Positions 48,709 through 61,017 of a stretch of 64,000 bases of DNA are shown in pieces. Positions within the stretch are counted from its first letter, which is position 1, and the number at the start of each line of letters is the position of its first letter. A program made the position numbers and the translations under genes. Under the pieces are notes generated by a model, which saw nothing but the letters and a program-made list of their open reading frames with translations, was not told the origin of the DNA and searched no databases. Origin of the DNA: Lonicera japonica (taxonomy: Eukaryota; Streptophyta; Magnoliopsida; Dipsacales; Caprifoliaceae); the NCBI GenBank assembly GCA_021464415.1, contig CM038469.1:23455901-23519900 (forward strand). The letters are read 5' to 3'.

Positions 48709-51700
48709 TGACGTAACCGAAATACTTCCGCGCTTATAAACCCAACTTTAAGTTGTCAAGTTATAATAATGGGTAAGTCCAAGTGTCGAACCACAAGGAT
48801 AGTTAGAAAGACGATGTGGTGATTACGAGTCCAAAGTTTTGTTTAAAGAAGTGGATTGGTTGATTTTAATTGTTGATTTTAAAGTTATGCAATAAAAATT
48901 AAAGTGATTAATCAAATAATGAGAAAGGGCTAAGGCATTATAGAATTCATTTTATTTGCAACATTATGTAGGAATAATCTCATTAAAAGTTCTCAATGCA
49001 ATTCCTAAGTGTTAAGTATCTTACACTTTTCTAAGCAAAAGGGTGAGAAGCAAGAGCAACCCATTCCCATATAAATAAAGGGTGTAAGCAAAACTTAACA
49101 CAAGTGTATCCTTCATTTGTATCTTGTAATCAAAGGGTGTGAAGCAAGTGCAACTCATTCCCATATAATGCTCAACCAAGATACAAATTTAAGATACACC
49201 AAAAGAAAAGGCATAAAATTAAACTAGGCATTTGAGCACTCATTGTTAGTTTCCCCTATGCAACTGACTTGATTATGAAAATGGCCACTTAAAGAGTTAA
49301 GCACAATAAATCATAACATTTCATTTTCCTAAGATTGGGAGGTCTAGATGGAGGATAAACATTCGGTGTAGACATATTTGATAAATACAAATTGATTCCT
49401 TAGGGTGATTAGTGGAGTTGTTTATGACATAAACTTAAGAGATCCTCTTTGGCAACTGTTAGAGTGATATACTAAAAGCCATAATTTTGTTGTTGGTTTG
49501 GATATGTTATAAACTCGGTTTTGCTATTTTAATGAGAATCTTTATGGGCAATGGTTGCAATATATTATTTATTTAAATATTGTGATGTGTGTGTCTTTTA
49601 TTCCATATAGTAGATGATTTGGTGTGTAGAGTATAGCTTACACATAGAAGATCATATCATCGGTTCTTGTGGAATATAAGTTTAATGGTTCACAGTCTTA
49701 GATGGAATTGGACACCCATCAGTAGGATTGTAGCACAAGTTTTAGTAATTTATCTTAACTACAGGAAATAGTATAGTTTTAACTCATTGTGCTAGTACAA
49801 TTTGTGTGTATTGAATAGGACCAGTTTAGGTTAATTGTTTTTATACTGACTATATAAAACAATTTAAAATCCCATGATTATTATGATTATTTATGCTCTT
49901 AATCTTAAAATAGTTAATAGACATATATCTGTAGTGTTTTTTGTTTTCACTCATTAAGAGTGAGATTCATTTATGAATCAATAATCTTCGTGAATTGGAT
50001 GACGACACTATATGTATGATGAATATTAATTATTGACGGAATCCACGTCCCGATATAGGGATTGATGATAGCCCCTTGAGAAGCTTATAAGTTTTGATCA
50101 TGTCAAACACTGCAGGTGGATTATCTTAATCCGACATGTCAAATAAGTTAAGTGGTAGGCTCAAGGATTAAGAAGTCATTTAAATATAATTGTCAGTAAT
50201 TTAATTTAAATGATGGTTATCTGTAATCTTAACGTGGGGAGAATAATAAGTATTTAATAACAAGGAGCTCGAAATTAAATTTTGAGATAAGGACGGGAGT
50301 GCAATTATAATTCTTTAGTGGTGCGAATTATAATTTGTGAAAGGAACTAATTCATAGTGGAATTAGGATTCCAACTTTCCATAGGAAGCCCAAACACTTA
50401 TTTCTCCTTAAGGTCCCTATCGTAGCCTTATATATACGCCGGCCTTGTCTCTTCTAAAATAACAATAATTCTCATGAGTTAGAATTTGTTCTATTAAGAG
50501 AGGAGAAAATCTTGGTGATGCCATAGCCCACACTCGGTGCAAGATTTGATGGCGAAAGGAATACGATAGAAGATCTTTAGCTTTTTGGCACAACAGTCGT
50601 AAATCAATCGTAACTTTTGATCGCACCGTTGGATCGGGTTAATTTTTGAATATGTTGTTCGAAACGCAAAGTTATTTTTAAGGAGCAAAAAATCAGAACA
50701 ATCAGAAGTCGTTTCGGTAGCGAAAACAATCAATTTTCGTAGCCCAGCGAGAATTAAAAAATCTGACCAAATCGCAATCTGATACTTTCAAACCCTAGTC
50801 TCCTCATATAGATCCTCTACATAATCCACAAAGTTGAAATCCCTTTATTCTTATAGGGTCTTAGCAAAAAAAAAAAATTTCAATCTAAACGCAATATCAA
50901 ACTATCCTGTATTTATGTCTCCATCAATCTTAACTAAGAAAATATTGAGTCTCAAAATCACATAAAGTGTAGAAAGCACTCAACATATCATTAAAGCATT
51001 CAAGGATTGGAGTCTCAAATTTATGATGTGTCCATGAATATCAAAGACTGATCATGCTTGACAATGAAAAGTATCTCATTCATAGAAGGAATGGACATAG
51101 GCTAGTAAGAAGTATACAAGTGTATCATCTCTTCATTAATGCTTGAGAACTAGGTATACAAGGCATACAAAGTCAAATCATCTTATGAAGATTATCTTAC
51201 TATCTCATGAATAGTTGATTAAATCAAGAAGATGAAGGATTCAACAAGTATTTAACAATAATAACAATGGAATGAGAAATGAACTTACATAATTAATACA
51301 TTGCAAATTCATCTTTTAGCCTTAACAAAGAAATTTACTCCATAATAAATGTAGAGATAAGAATTATAGATATGTATTCCATTTCTCTTCAATGAAGATA
51401 ATAAATTACAAATTCTAGAGAGAGTAAAATTCAAGACAAGTAAAATAAAAATATAAATAAGTCCAAGAGTCTAAGAATTTTTCAATACAATAATGGGGAC
51501 TATATATATAGATGAGAGTGTTGTCTCCCTCTCCTCTCTCTACTAAAGATCCATGAGAAACTATCTCTTTTGTCCATTGGAAAATAGCCACTCTTGTATA
51601 AAATACAAAATTCTAGGAGATAGAGATTTGCACCACTTTTTAGTCTCCAAACTAGCTATGAGATAGATGAGTAAAATAGGGGAGGTGACACAAAAGACAA

Positions 51701-52104
51701 AGCAAGCCATCTAGATTCATTTTGGCTTGAGTTAGATGGATCTAAATGATGGGGAAAATTCCGTGATTGATCTAGCAAATAGCTAGATAGATCCAACTCT
51801 TGTTGTCAACCCTTGATAGATCAAGGAATGAGCTTGATTGATCCAAATATTTGACTTTTCCTTGACTTTTTGCTTTAAAGGCCAAAAATTGCTCGGTTGA
51901 TCATTCTTCTTTTACTTAATAAATTCCTAAAGATCTAAAGGCAACAAAATAAACACAAAAATGGCTTTGCAAGCAATGTTAAATACAAAATATTCTATGA
52001 GGCTAATCGCAAGATAAATTAGCAAACCGAATAGTTTTAGAGTGTTAAACGCGTCAAACGACTCCAAAAATGAGCATATTAATGACAATATTATGCATTT
52101 ATCA
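48709..52104 (-). repeat. 3' LTR of element 4 (Athila family B), with a 1.47 kb insert
   Basis: It runs from TGACGTAACC to GCATTTATCA on the plus strand. Without the insert it is about 1.93 kb and matches the solo LTR at 36756-38599 in reverse. About 235-340 bp from its 5' end (51765-51870) it carries TTGATAGATCAAGG-type inverted words. Confidence 0.88.
49457..50926. mobile_element. Insertion of 1470 bp in the LTR, possibly a solo LTR
   Basis: The element 3 LTR at about 15990-16010 reads without interruption; here the same place is split by 1.47 kb that begins TGTTAGAGTG and ends CTCCATCA. The ends look like an LTR (TG..CA), perhaps of a Ty1/copia element, but there is no clean target-site duplication (GCAAC left, ATCTT right). 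No domain is found inside. There is an A run at 50866-50877. Confidence 0.6.
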
Positions 52105-52412
52105 ACTCCCCTAGCAAGCAAATTAAAAATAGCTAAGTATAATAACCGAAAATGCATTTAGCACATGCATTAAGCCTTTGAACTCCTAAGTTCCCCTAGA
52201 AGACGAGTTGTGTCTCGTGAGGGTTTACAGAGATGATACCCATAAACATCCAAAGTTTGAATTCAAAGAAGTAGAATTGAAGCATTTTCATGAATTGATT
52301 TAAATGGTCGGCATTAGTATTACATTTTCGGAATGTTGGCATTTGATTGATGATCTCCATTGCTTACGATCTCTTTTAGAAACTAGCTCCACATTTATAT
52401 TTGAACACACTA
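52105..52412 (-). other. Purine tract and 3' noncoding DNA of element 4
   Basis: It begins ACTCCCCTAGC, a purine tract on the minus strand, and then matches 20640-20940 of element 2 (for example the 'agaagacgagttg' block at 52199). It is cut by the Tekay-type element. Confidence 0.75.
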
Positions 52413-54838
52413 TGTAATACCCCGTGTTCCATTCCCAAGCCCTGTTAATGCTTAATCTCCGTTAAGGCATGGACTTTTGCTTTTCGACCCTTGTTAGCTG
52501 ATCCAACACCTCTGGCACATCATAGTAGGTATATCAAGTTTGTGGGAATGATCGTTTCATAATTCGAGTGGTCCAAATCGAAATTGAGGCGTTAGTCGCG
52601 TGTTTTCACTTTGCGCGATTTCTTAATTTTTGCCAACTTCGAGGTATCGTAAACTCTTCGTTACTTGTCCGATTAAGCTGCCGTTTGTGCCTATGTTTAG
52701 GATTTGATACAACCTACAACTTTTATGTTTTGACCGAAAACTAATTAACACTTTTCGTGGGTCAAAACAGTGTGCAAAGTACTTGAGTTGCGAAAATCTC
52801 TTCATTTGGTAGCGCGTTGGCAGAGCGCTGTCTTCTTCGAATTTTTGAGAATTATTCACCAATAATTTGAGGATACTTCCTCTTAGGAAGTTGTAGAGAT
52901 TTGAATTATCTTTTAATGGACATAAATATCACCTCAATCGGAGTTCCGAGCAAGAAGTTATGACCAAAATACGAACAGTGCTGGCAGTGGACCCCATGAT
53001 TAATCATGGTACAACAGTAAGTCAGTTTTGGCCATTTTTAAGCCATTTTAAGACCCCCTCCTCCCCCATTTTTGAGCTACAACTTTAAGAGGGAGTTAGA
53101 GAGAGTTGAGAGCTCATTTCTAAGGGGTTTCGGAGAGGTTTTCATCTATATTTCAACCCATAAACAAACATCCATCTTCATCTTCTTCATCCTTCTTTCC
53201 TCCATGGCTAAGGCACAAAGCATAGGATTGGGGATTTTGCGATTCAACGGTTCTTAGCTCGATTCTGCCCTTCAATTATGACGACCTAACTTCCTTGAGG
53301 TGGGAATCTAACATTAAACTCTATTTTACAACTTATTATTACTTGATTACCATTCCTCCACATGTTTATACACATATATACCTAGTTTCTACATGGGTTT
53401 TGGGAATTACGTAAAACTACGCCCTTACACCAAAATTGGTTATTCGGATAGCCTGTTTATTGTTAAAAATATGTGTTTCAACAAGAAATTGAGGCTATTC
53501 ACTTGATTTTGCACAAAACCCATTTGGAGCCCATTTAATGGTTGATATGAGATTTCTTCAGTTGGTTTCATATGGTGTTATATTTGGTTATAGAAATGTA
53601 AAACGGGTTTCTTGAGTATATGTTGATGCGCCGCTTTGGTGTTGAAATTAATGATTCAAATAGCCTACATATATATTAAAATACATGTTTTAACAAGAGA
53701 TTATGGCTATTCTCTTGGTTCACATGAAAACCCACTTCGAACCCTATCATTTGTTAATAATTCCTATTATAAAATTTAATACTTATCCTTAAGGGTTCAA
53801 GTGGCGGATTCTTTATGTTAAAACCTTTGCCTATAAGTTGTTATGATGTTATAAATTGTGGATATGAGATACTTTATATCGATCGCATTGTACATGTTAT
53901 ATGTGATTAATGGGAATCAGGTTTTATGGCACAATTACAATCTAAATGAGCCGGTTGATATGTTATTGACATCATAAGCTAGCACTAGTCCATGTTAGGT
54001 CCCAGGTTCGTCTCTAACGATTGAGACTTTAAGTTGGGACAGAGAGCCCCTGGGTGCAAGACCCGAAACCGTGCATGGAAAATAACGGGAGGCCCTGCTG
54101 CCGCGTGGTTGGAAGGCCACGAAATGCAGACCTGGTTGTACGCTTGGATAGTGGTGAGATTTACGAGACTATGGCTCGAGATTTATGGGATGAAATACGT
54201 TAAATGTGCCATAGGATTCCATTTGATATCAAGTAAGCATTATACGCGGGTTTTTAAAGAAAAGGTTTCATTCTTAGCTACTATTTATATATACATATTT
54301 GAGGGATTCCATGTTATTTTACGAAAAGATTTTCTGAACATTGTCTTTTACACAAAGCCCATTATATATATATATATGATTCCCACTGAGTCTGTTTGAC
54401 TCACCCCAATTACTTTCCATCTAGATTTCTCTGCAAGTTCTTCTGGGAAATGGGAGAATGAAGATGCGTCCTCTTAGACTGCCTCTATACCATTACTATT
54501 AGAATTTTGTCAATAAGATGTGTTAGATTCTTGTATAAAACCCATGGTTGTTATATTGTTAGTGATACATGTATTGAACCCTTACTAATATTATTGTATA
54601 TGGAGATTGGAAAAAACGTTGTACTTGGGACCTCGTTGGAGGCTGGTTGTTGAATTGTAGTGCCTCGTTTTGTTTTATGGATATAGTTTGTGAACTGGAA
54701 ATATTCTTGTCGTTTGGGTTGTGGATTTCTATGTTTTACACAGGAGTTTTGCTCAGTTAAAATGCCGTCGACGTACGGCACCAGTAACGAATCGGGTCCC
54801 GGAGGAGAAATCCTGTTAATTGGATTTAGGGCGTTACA
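52413..54838 (+). repeat. 5' LTR of the Tekay-type element
   Basis: TGTAATACCCC to GGGCGTTACA. It carries one CATGATTAATCATG palindrome at 52995-53008 and the TGAGTC..GACTCA hairpin at 54387-54403. The frame at 54034-54399 is a by-product of the LTR sequence, also found in the other LTR, and is not called a gene. Confidence 0.95.
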
Positions 54839-54840
54839 AG

Positions 54841-54853
54841 TTGGTATAAGAGC
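54841..54853 (+). other. Primer binding site, tRNA-Met type
   Basis: TTGGTATAAGAGC, two bases after the LTR. One base differs from the usual TGGTATCAGAGC of this lineage. Confidence 0.85.
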
Positions 54854-57800
54854 ATAGTTTTCATTTTCCTTCGCCGAGAGTGGGGTAGATTAAGGGATTC
54901 CATTTTGTATAAATCATGTTCATCTTATCGTATTGATAATTGGGGAAAAGTTCGAGGAATCGGTTTTGGTTTTTAGTATAGCAGTAGAGGGACTATTGGG
55001 TTATACTATAGTCAGCCGCCGTGCAACGGATGATTACACCATAAATCTTTAGTCAGCTACTGCTAACTAGAATTGAAACGCTATGATTAATTGAGTTCCA
55101 CCCAAAATGTTCATTTCTTTTATTCCTTGAATTTTTGCCTTACCTTTTAAATATCATGTCACTCTACTCTACCTGTCGCTATAAGTTTACCGGGTTCTTG
55201 AAGGATTATTACAGAATCTCTAGCATTGTCTGTCCCATCTGCACTAGAGTTCCAAGAAACCCCCTAAACATCGAAATGATGTGGCAATTATCTAGCCTGG
55301 CCCTTAAAGATGGAAGAATGATGAAGTTTATTACTCACAAGAGTTTAACCACCTGCAATTACTGTAGTTTTATGAGTAATCCAAGATCGAGGTTGTTGAA
55401 GTGTGACCCTATTATACTGTGTTCCAACAGAAGATTCCGAATGCTCCAAGTACGGGCAGGTTGGTTTTGCTTTATTAGAACTTAAGGGTAGTACATTGCG
55501 CAAATGTAAATCCATTTGGTGAATCTAATGTAATCACTAAGTGGGCTTAGTTCAATAGAATCCTCTACATTAGATATATGTCCAATGCTTATAGTAGAGC
55601 AAAGATAGATGAGTTTTATGGTTTAATTTAGAATGAAATGATGGTTAAGAGTTATCGCCTTAGGTTTGAGGAGTTGGGCAGGTAATTGGAAAGGATTGTC
55701 CAAACCTCGATTGGAGAAAAGAGATGAACCAGAATGACAGATGCGAGTGAGATGGAAGAAGTGGAAATGATCAGTTAAGTAGGTTTTGATACCATTCGTT
55801 TTGATTATTGTACCAGAATCAGACTCTATGAAAGAGCCAGTATTGAGGAAATTTCAAATCACAGTTACCTATCCTCTAAATTAGCTACGAAACAAAATAA
55901 GCAAGCTGTTCGAGTCTTCAATTTAATTCCTAAAGTGGATTAGGAATACTCGGTAATGAAAGGCAGTCCTATCTTTTTCAGCGCTAGGTTGCCAACTGCA
56001 TAGAGCAATTTTGCACTGCGGACCAGTCTAGGCTTTTGGCATACCAGTCCGCGTTATACAAAATGGGGACTTTGTGGTCTGCGGACTAGTCTCCCAAAAT
56101 GGGCATACTGGTCCGCCAGTCTGAAATTGGTAAATTTGAACTTTATGTCGATTTGGTACCAGGAGCCACACTTATCCCTATTGCACCCTACTATTTGGCT
56201 CTAACAAAACCTAGTAAGCTCACATTCATCTGAGTGATCTTTTATCCAAGGGATTCTTTCGACGCAGCTTATCTCCACAGGGAGTACCCGTTACGTTTGC
56301 CAAAAAGGGTAGATGAATCACTCTGTTTCTATATTAACCATTGTCGACTCATCATTAAAGTCAAGCATTTCTTGCACGCATAGAGGATCAATTTGGCTAG
56401 TTTTGGAATGCTTATTCCGTTTTTAAGATTGAATTATGATCAATTTTTCATCAATTGTGCATCCATAAGACGAACATCTCAAAACAGGGATTCGGATCTG
56501 TTATAGTCATTCTGGAGTCTTGGTTATATCATTTGGCATGTCTAATACACCGTCCTCATTTATTAACCTCGCATATGATTATCCTCATAATCGTTAGAAT
56601 AGTAGTGCTTGTGTAACCATATTGAAGTTAAGATAGAGCGTATCGACGAAAGTCCTATTTCGATAAGTGTTAGGAGATAGAGAAATCGAACCTATAGAAA
56701 TTGTTCTATATGGTAAGATATTTGATTCCCATACATTTCCTCAGTCTCACGAAGTCATTATGATCCTCATCTTCTAATCTGAATGCAGATAAGTATGACT
56801 AGAATTTCATGGTGTGTCCAAAAATTTAGAGCTCAGACTAGAAGCAAACATGAATCTTCTTGATATCTCCTTCCTTTACTCATCTAAGATGTACTTGTAT
56901 TGTAAGAATAAGAATAAAGAGTTTTTCTTTTTTCAGATTCCCTTAATATATTGATCGTAAGCTAGATGTGCATCCGTCTTGTTCTACGCTGCAATGGAGA
57001 GCAAGCTTCGTACCCATTTGGGGTCTAGTTTTCACTTCTTCCAACTAGGGGGAGAATTTATTAGAATGCGTAGCGGAAGGACATTATTGGCTAAATCATA
57101 GTTGATACAGCTTCCTCATGAATGAGCCAGTAGATTCGACTTAAGATTCCTCTTGCGTGTGATCAAAAATACCATTGATTGGTTCCCTGAGCTAGAAATT
57201 ATACAATGGTTTTATTGGGGAGTAGTGGTAGAATTAGGACACACCTCCTTCTTGAATCCTTAATCTTCAAGGAAGGCGGATTCAGAAAGTGACGAGAACT
57301 TCATTCGGAGCGGCTAGTATTTTTATGCCTTGATTCTTGATAGTGAGTACCCTACCTTCCTGATGTGCAGATCAATATGGTGATTCCTGTGTGACCTTCC
57401 ATCTTTTCTTTAAAAGTGTTGTAGGGACCATAGCAAATTTTCTAAGTTCAAACTATTCGATTGATACAATATGTAACCAATCCTCTAAGGAGGGGAGCGA
57501 CGTTTGACTACGTATAGTGAATCTCAATTTTGACTATAACTAAACTTCCTTAGTTTGCATGTTTTGTCTAAAACTCTCAAGAATGATATGTTTGCAAATG
57601 AGATTGCCTTGCTTTTTGAGCAAACCATAAGAGTTGATCTCCCTAATGTCTTTGGGACCTAGTTAGCTTCACAATCAGTGCAGTTTCCTTGTTTTCTCGC
57701 CTATAACTCTCTTGTTTGAATTCTTAATCAACTGGTTCACCACGTGAGAGGGATGGACTGGAGTGCGAATGGCGAATTCGGTACCCTAGACTCTGTCTTT

Positions 57801-58293
57801 ATAGTTGAAAGCCATTAACCCCTTCATTTCTCTAAACTTTTGTGGATAAGACAAATTGTCGGCCATGTAGCACTGAGAGAGAGAGTCACACTCTATCCAA
57901 TCAAGAAATTTCTTGTAAGATATATTCCTGGTGAGTAAGCACCATGACGTGTAAAATGCGGGTTGAGAATCATTTATGTTTGCATGGGCCGCTATATGAT
58001 TGTTCGTACCTTAACTGCTTGACATTCTTAAGAAACTAGAACAGTCGATTATGGATATTTTCATGATCTTCGATGTGCATTATATTTAGGAAGTCATGTG
58101 TGCCAAAGAATTTGTTCCTCATTCATTCGTTCCTCATTCATTCTTGAGTAAAGCAAATGTTATTTAGTCCTCTATGGACAAAGTTTTCATTTTAAACATT
58201 AGATATTTTCTTAAGGAAGCAAAATTGAGTGCGAATTGAGGATTTCTTTTATTAGGAACATTTCCCATACAAATTTTGAGGACGAAATTTCTT
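54854..58293 (+). pseudogene. Decayed gag-pol interior of the Tekay-type element
   Basis: Traces in order: a gag-like segment near 55600-55720 (VKSYRLRFEELGR); an RT start near 56145-56215 (VDLVPGATLIPIAPYYLAL, like the VDLVPG..P-IAPYRMAP entry of Tekay RT); a weaker stretch to about 56560; and a possible integrase segment near 56995-57075. Every trace has stops and frameshifts, and long parts between them are unrecognisable. The interior of about 3.4 kb is shorter than a full gag-pol of this lineage. Two GCGGACC..GGTCCGC inverted pairs lie at 56018-56052 and 56081-56116. I see no open frame longer than 116 codons, and the one at 55135-55485 has no recognisable domain. Confidence 0.65.
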
Positions 58294-58305
58294 AAGGAGG
58301 GGAGA
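58294..58305 (+). other. Polypurine tract of the Tekay-type element
   Basis: AAGGAGGGGAGA, just before the 3' LTR and after the GGACGAAATTTCTT text that often precedes it in this lineage. Confidence 0.9.
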
Positions 58306-58306
58306 T

Positions 58307-60652
58307 TGTAATACCCCGTGTTCCATTCCCAAGCCCTGTTAATGCTTAATCTCCGTTAAGGCATGGACTTTTGCTTTTCGACCCTTGTTAGCTGATCCAA
58401 CACCTCTGGCACATCATAGTAGGTATATCAAGTTTGTGGGAATGATCGTTTCATAATTCGAGTGGTCCAAATCGAAATTGAGGCGTTAGTCGCGTGTTTT
58501 CACTTTGCGCGATTTCTTAATTTTTGCCAACTTCGAGGTATCGTAAACTCTTCGTTACTTGTCCGATTAAGCTGCCGTTTGTGCCTATATTTAGGATTTG
58601 ATACAACCTACAACTTTTATGTTTTGACCGAAAATTAATTAACACTTTTCCTGGGTCAAAACAGTGTGCAAAGTACTTGAGTTGCGAAAATCTCTTCATT
58701 TGGTAGCGCGTTGGCAGAGCGCTGTCTTCTTCGAATTTTTGAGAATTATTCACCAATAATTTGAGGATACTTCCTCTTAGGAAGTTGTAGAGATTTGAAT
58801 TATCTTTTAATGGACATAAATATCACCTCAATCGGAGTTCCGAGGAAGAAGTTATGACCAACATACGAACAGTGCTGGCAGTGGACCCCATGATTAATCA
58901 TGGTACAACAGTAAGTCAGTTTTGGACATTTTTAAGCCATTTTAAGACCCCCTCCTCCCCCATTTTTGAGCCACAACTTTAAGAGGGAGTTAGAGAGAGT
59001 TGAGAGCTCATTTCTAAGGGGTTTCGGAGAGGTTTTCATCTATATTTCAACCCATAAACAAACTTCCATCTTCATCTTCTTCATCCTTCTTTCCTCCATG
59101 GCTAGGGCACAAAGCATAGGATTGGGGATTTTGCGATTCAGCGGTTCTTAGCTCGATTCAGCCCTTCAATTATGACGACCTAACTTCCTTGAGGTGGGAA
59201 TCTAACATTAAACTCTATTTTACAACTTATTATTACTTGATTACCATTCCTCCACATGTTTATACACATATATACCTAGTTTCTACATGGGTTTTGGGAA
59301 TTACGTAAAACTACGCCCTTACACCAAAATTGGTTATTCGGATAGCCTGTTTATTGTTAAAAATATGTGTTTCAACAAGAAATTGAGGCTATTCACTTGA
59401 TTTTGCACAAAACCCATTTGGAGCCCATTTAATGGTTGATATGAGATTTCTTCAGTTGGTTTCATATGGTGTTATATTTGGTTATAGAAATGTAAAACGG
59501 GTTTCTTGAGTATATGTTGATGCGCCGCTTTGGTGTTGAAATTAATGATTCAAATAGCCTACATATATATTAAAATACATGTTTTAACAAGAGATTATGG
59601 CTATTCTCTTGGTTCACATGAAAACCCACTTCGAACCCTATCATTTGTTAATAATTCCTATTATAAAATTTAATACTTATCCTTAAGGGTTCAAGTGGCG
59701 GATTCTTTATGTTAAAACCTTTGCCTATAAGTTGTTATGATGTTATAAATTGTGGATATGAGATACTTTATATCGATCGCATTGTACATGTTATATGTGA
59801 TTAATGGGAATCAGGTTTTATGGCACAATTACAATCTAAATGAGCCGGTTGATATGTTATTGACATCATAAGCTAGCACTAGTCCATGTTAGGTCCCAGG
59901 TTCGTCTCTAACGATTGAGACTTTAAGTTGGGACAGAGAGCCCCTGGGTGCAAGACCCGAAACCGTGCATGGAAAATAACGGGAGGCCCTGCTGCCGCGT
60001 GGTTGGAAGGCCACGAAATGCAGACCTGGTTGTACGCTTGGATAGTGGTGAGATTTACGAGACTATGGCTCGAGATTTATGGGATGAAATACGTTAAATG
60101 TGCCATAGGATTCCATTTGATATCAAGTAAGCATTATACGCGGGTTTTTAAAGAAAAGGTTTCATTCTTAGCTACTATTTATATATACATATTTGAGGGA
60201 TTCCATGTTATTTTACGAAAAGATTTTCTGAACATTGTCTTTTACACAAAGCCCATTATATATATATATATATGATTCCCACTGAGTCTGTTTGACTCAC
60301 CCCAATTACTTTCCATCTAGATTTCTCTGCAAGTTCTTCTGGGAAATGGGAGAATGAAGATGCGTCCTCTTAGACTGCCTCTATACCATTACTATTAGAA
60401 TTTTGTCAATAAGATGTGTTAGATTCTTGTATAAAACCCATGGTTGTTATATTGTTAGTGATACATGTATTGAACCCTTACTAATATTATTGTATATGGA
60501 GATTGGAAAAAACGTTGTACTTGGAACCTCGTTGGAGGCTAGTTGTTGAATTGTAGTGCCTCGTTTTGTTTTGTGGATATAGTTTGTGAACTGAAAATAT
60601 TCTTGTCGTTTGGGTTGTGGATATAGTTTGTGAATTGGAAATATTCTTGTCG
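58307..60652 (+). repeat. 3' LTR of the Tekay-type element, end missing
   Basis: It matches the 5' LTR closely up to about 60652, then changes to unrelated or Athila sequence. A 44-bp segment is duplicated at 60571-60652; the 5' LTR has it once. The hairpin is at 60283-60299 and the palindrome at 58889-58902. Confidence 0.93.
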
Positions 60653-60878
60653 GATGGGAGGATGATCCGTAAAAAAAATCTGAAAGAGAAAAATTGAAAT
60701 AGTTCAAAAAATTGGTACAGATTTACAACTTCTTGGATAAATTTTGAGACCTTCGTAAAGTGGAAAAAATTGGTATAGACATTTCCTTAAATTGTGTCTG
60801 AAATATCTTTTTGACTTTAAACCGCCCGAATTTTCTGAAAACTCCACAAACAAAAATATACACATTATTTACAAAAAT
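60653..60878 (-). other. Leader remnant of element 4
   Basis: This leads into DNA like 9640-9700 of element 3 (a run before the pol end with AAACTC and ACAAAAAT blocks). No gene is seen. The left boundary with the Tekay-type LTR is a deletion junction. Confidence 0.5.
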
Positions 60879-61012
60879 GACCTACGCTTTTTAGGTGTAT
60901 GTCGGGTCGCTTAGAGGAATGGACTCCTCTAGCGACGGAATTTTCAAAAACGGTTTAAGTCTTTAACCATTAACTTTAAATTTGAAACCGATTTTTGGAT
61001 TTTCAGTGACTC
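60879..61012 (-). pseudogene. Pol C-terminal remnant, element 4
   Basis: The minus strand gives FKFKVNG, a stop, then RLKPFLKIPSLEES...SDPTYT and the pol stop, matching the last 40 residues of element 3 pol. The stop codon again lies in a hairpin (60879-60903). The rest of pol is deleted: the next Athila bases (TGACTCTATCA) match element 3 near 12780. Confidence 0.8.
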
Positions 61013-61017
61013 TATCA

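Larger units (their letters stand above)
52413..60652 (+). mobile_element. Tekay/Del-type Ty3/gypsy element with near-identical LTRs and decayed interior
   Basis: It has a 5' LTR of 2426 bp, a tRNA-Met-type primer site, a 3.45 kb interior, a purine tract and a 3' LTR that lacks about its last 150 bp. By eye I count about 15 base differences over the roughly 2.3 kb shared by the LTRs. The interior is short for this lineage and carries only broken traces of gag, RT and integrase. The flanking CACTA at 52408-52412 would be one target-site copy; the other was lost with the LTR end. Confidence 0.9.

Noticed and set aside
52623..52862. 79-residue minus-strand ORF, with a copy at 58517-58756
   Set aside because: LTR duplicate as above, running against the element's transcription; no recognisable features.
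54034..54399. 121-residue ORF, with a near copy at 59928-60275
   Set aside because: Both copies lie at the same place in the two LTRs of one element, and no domain is visible. Duplication is due to the LTR pair, not to gene conservation.
55135..55485. 116-residue ORF in the Tekay interior
   Set aside because: Several cysteines suggested a zinc finger, but spacing fits no known knuckle and it lies before the recognisable gag trace. Left as part of the decayed interior.
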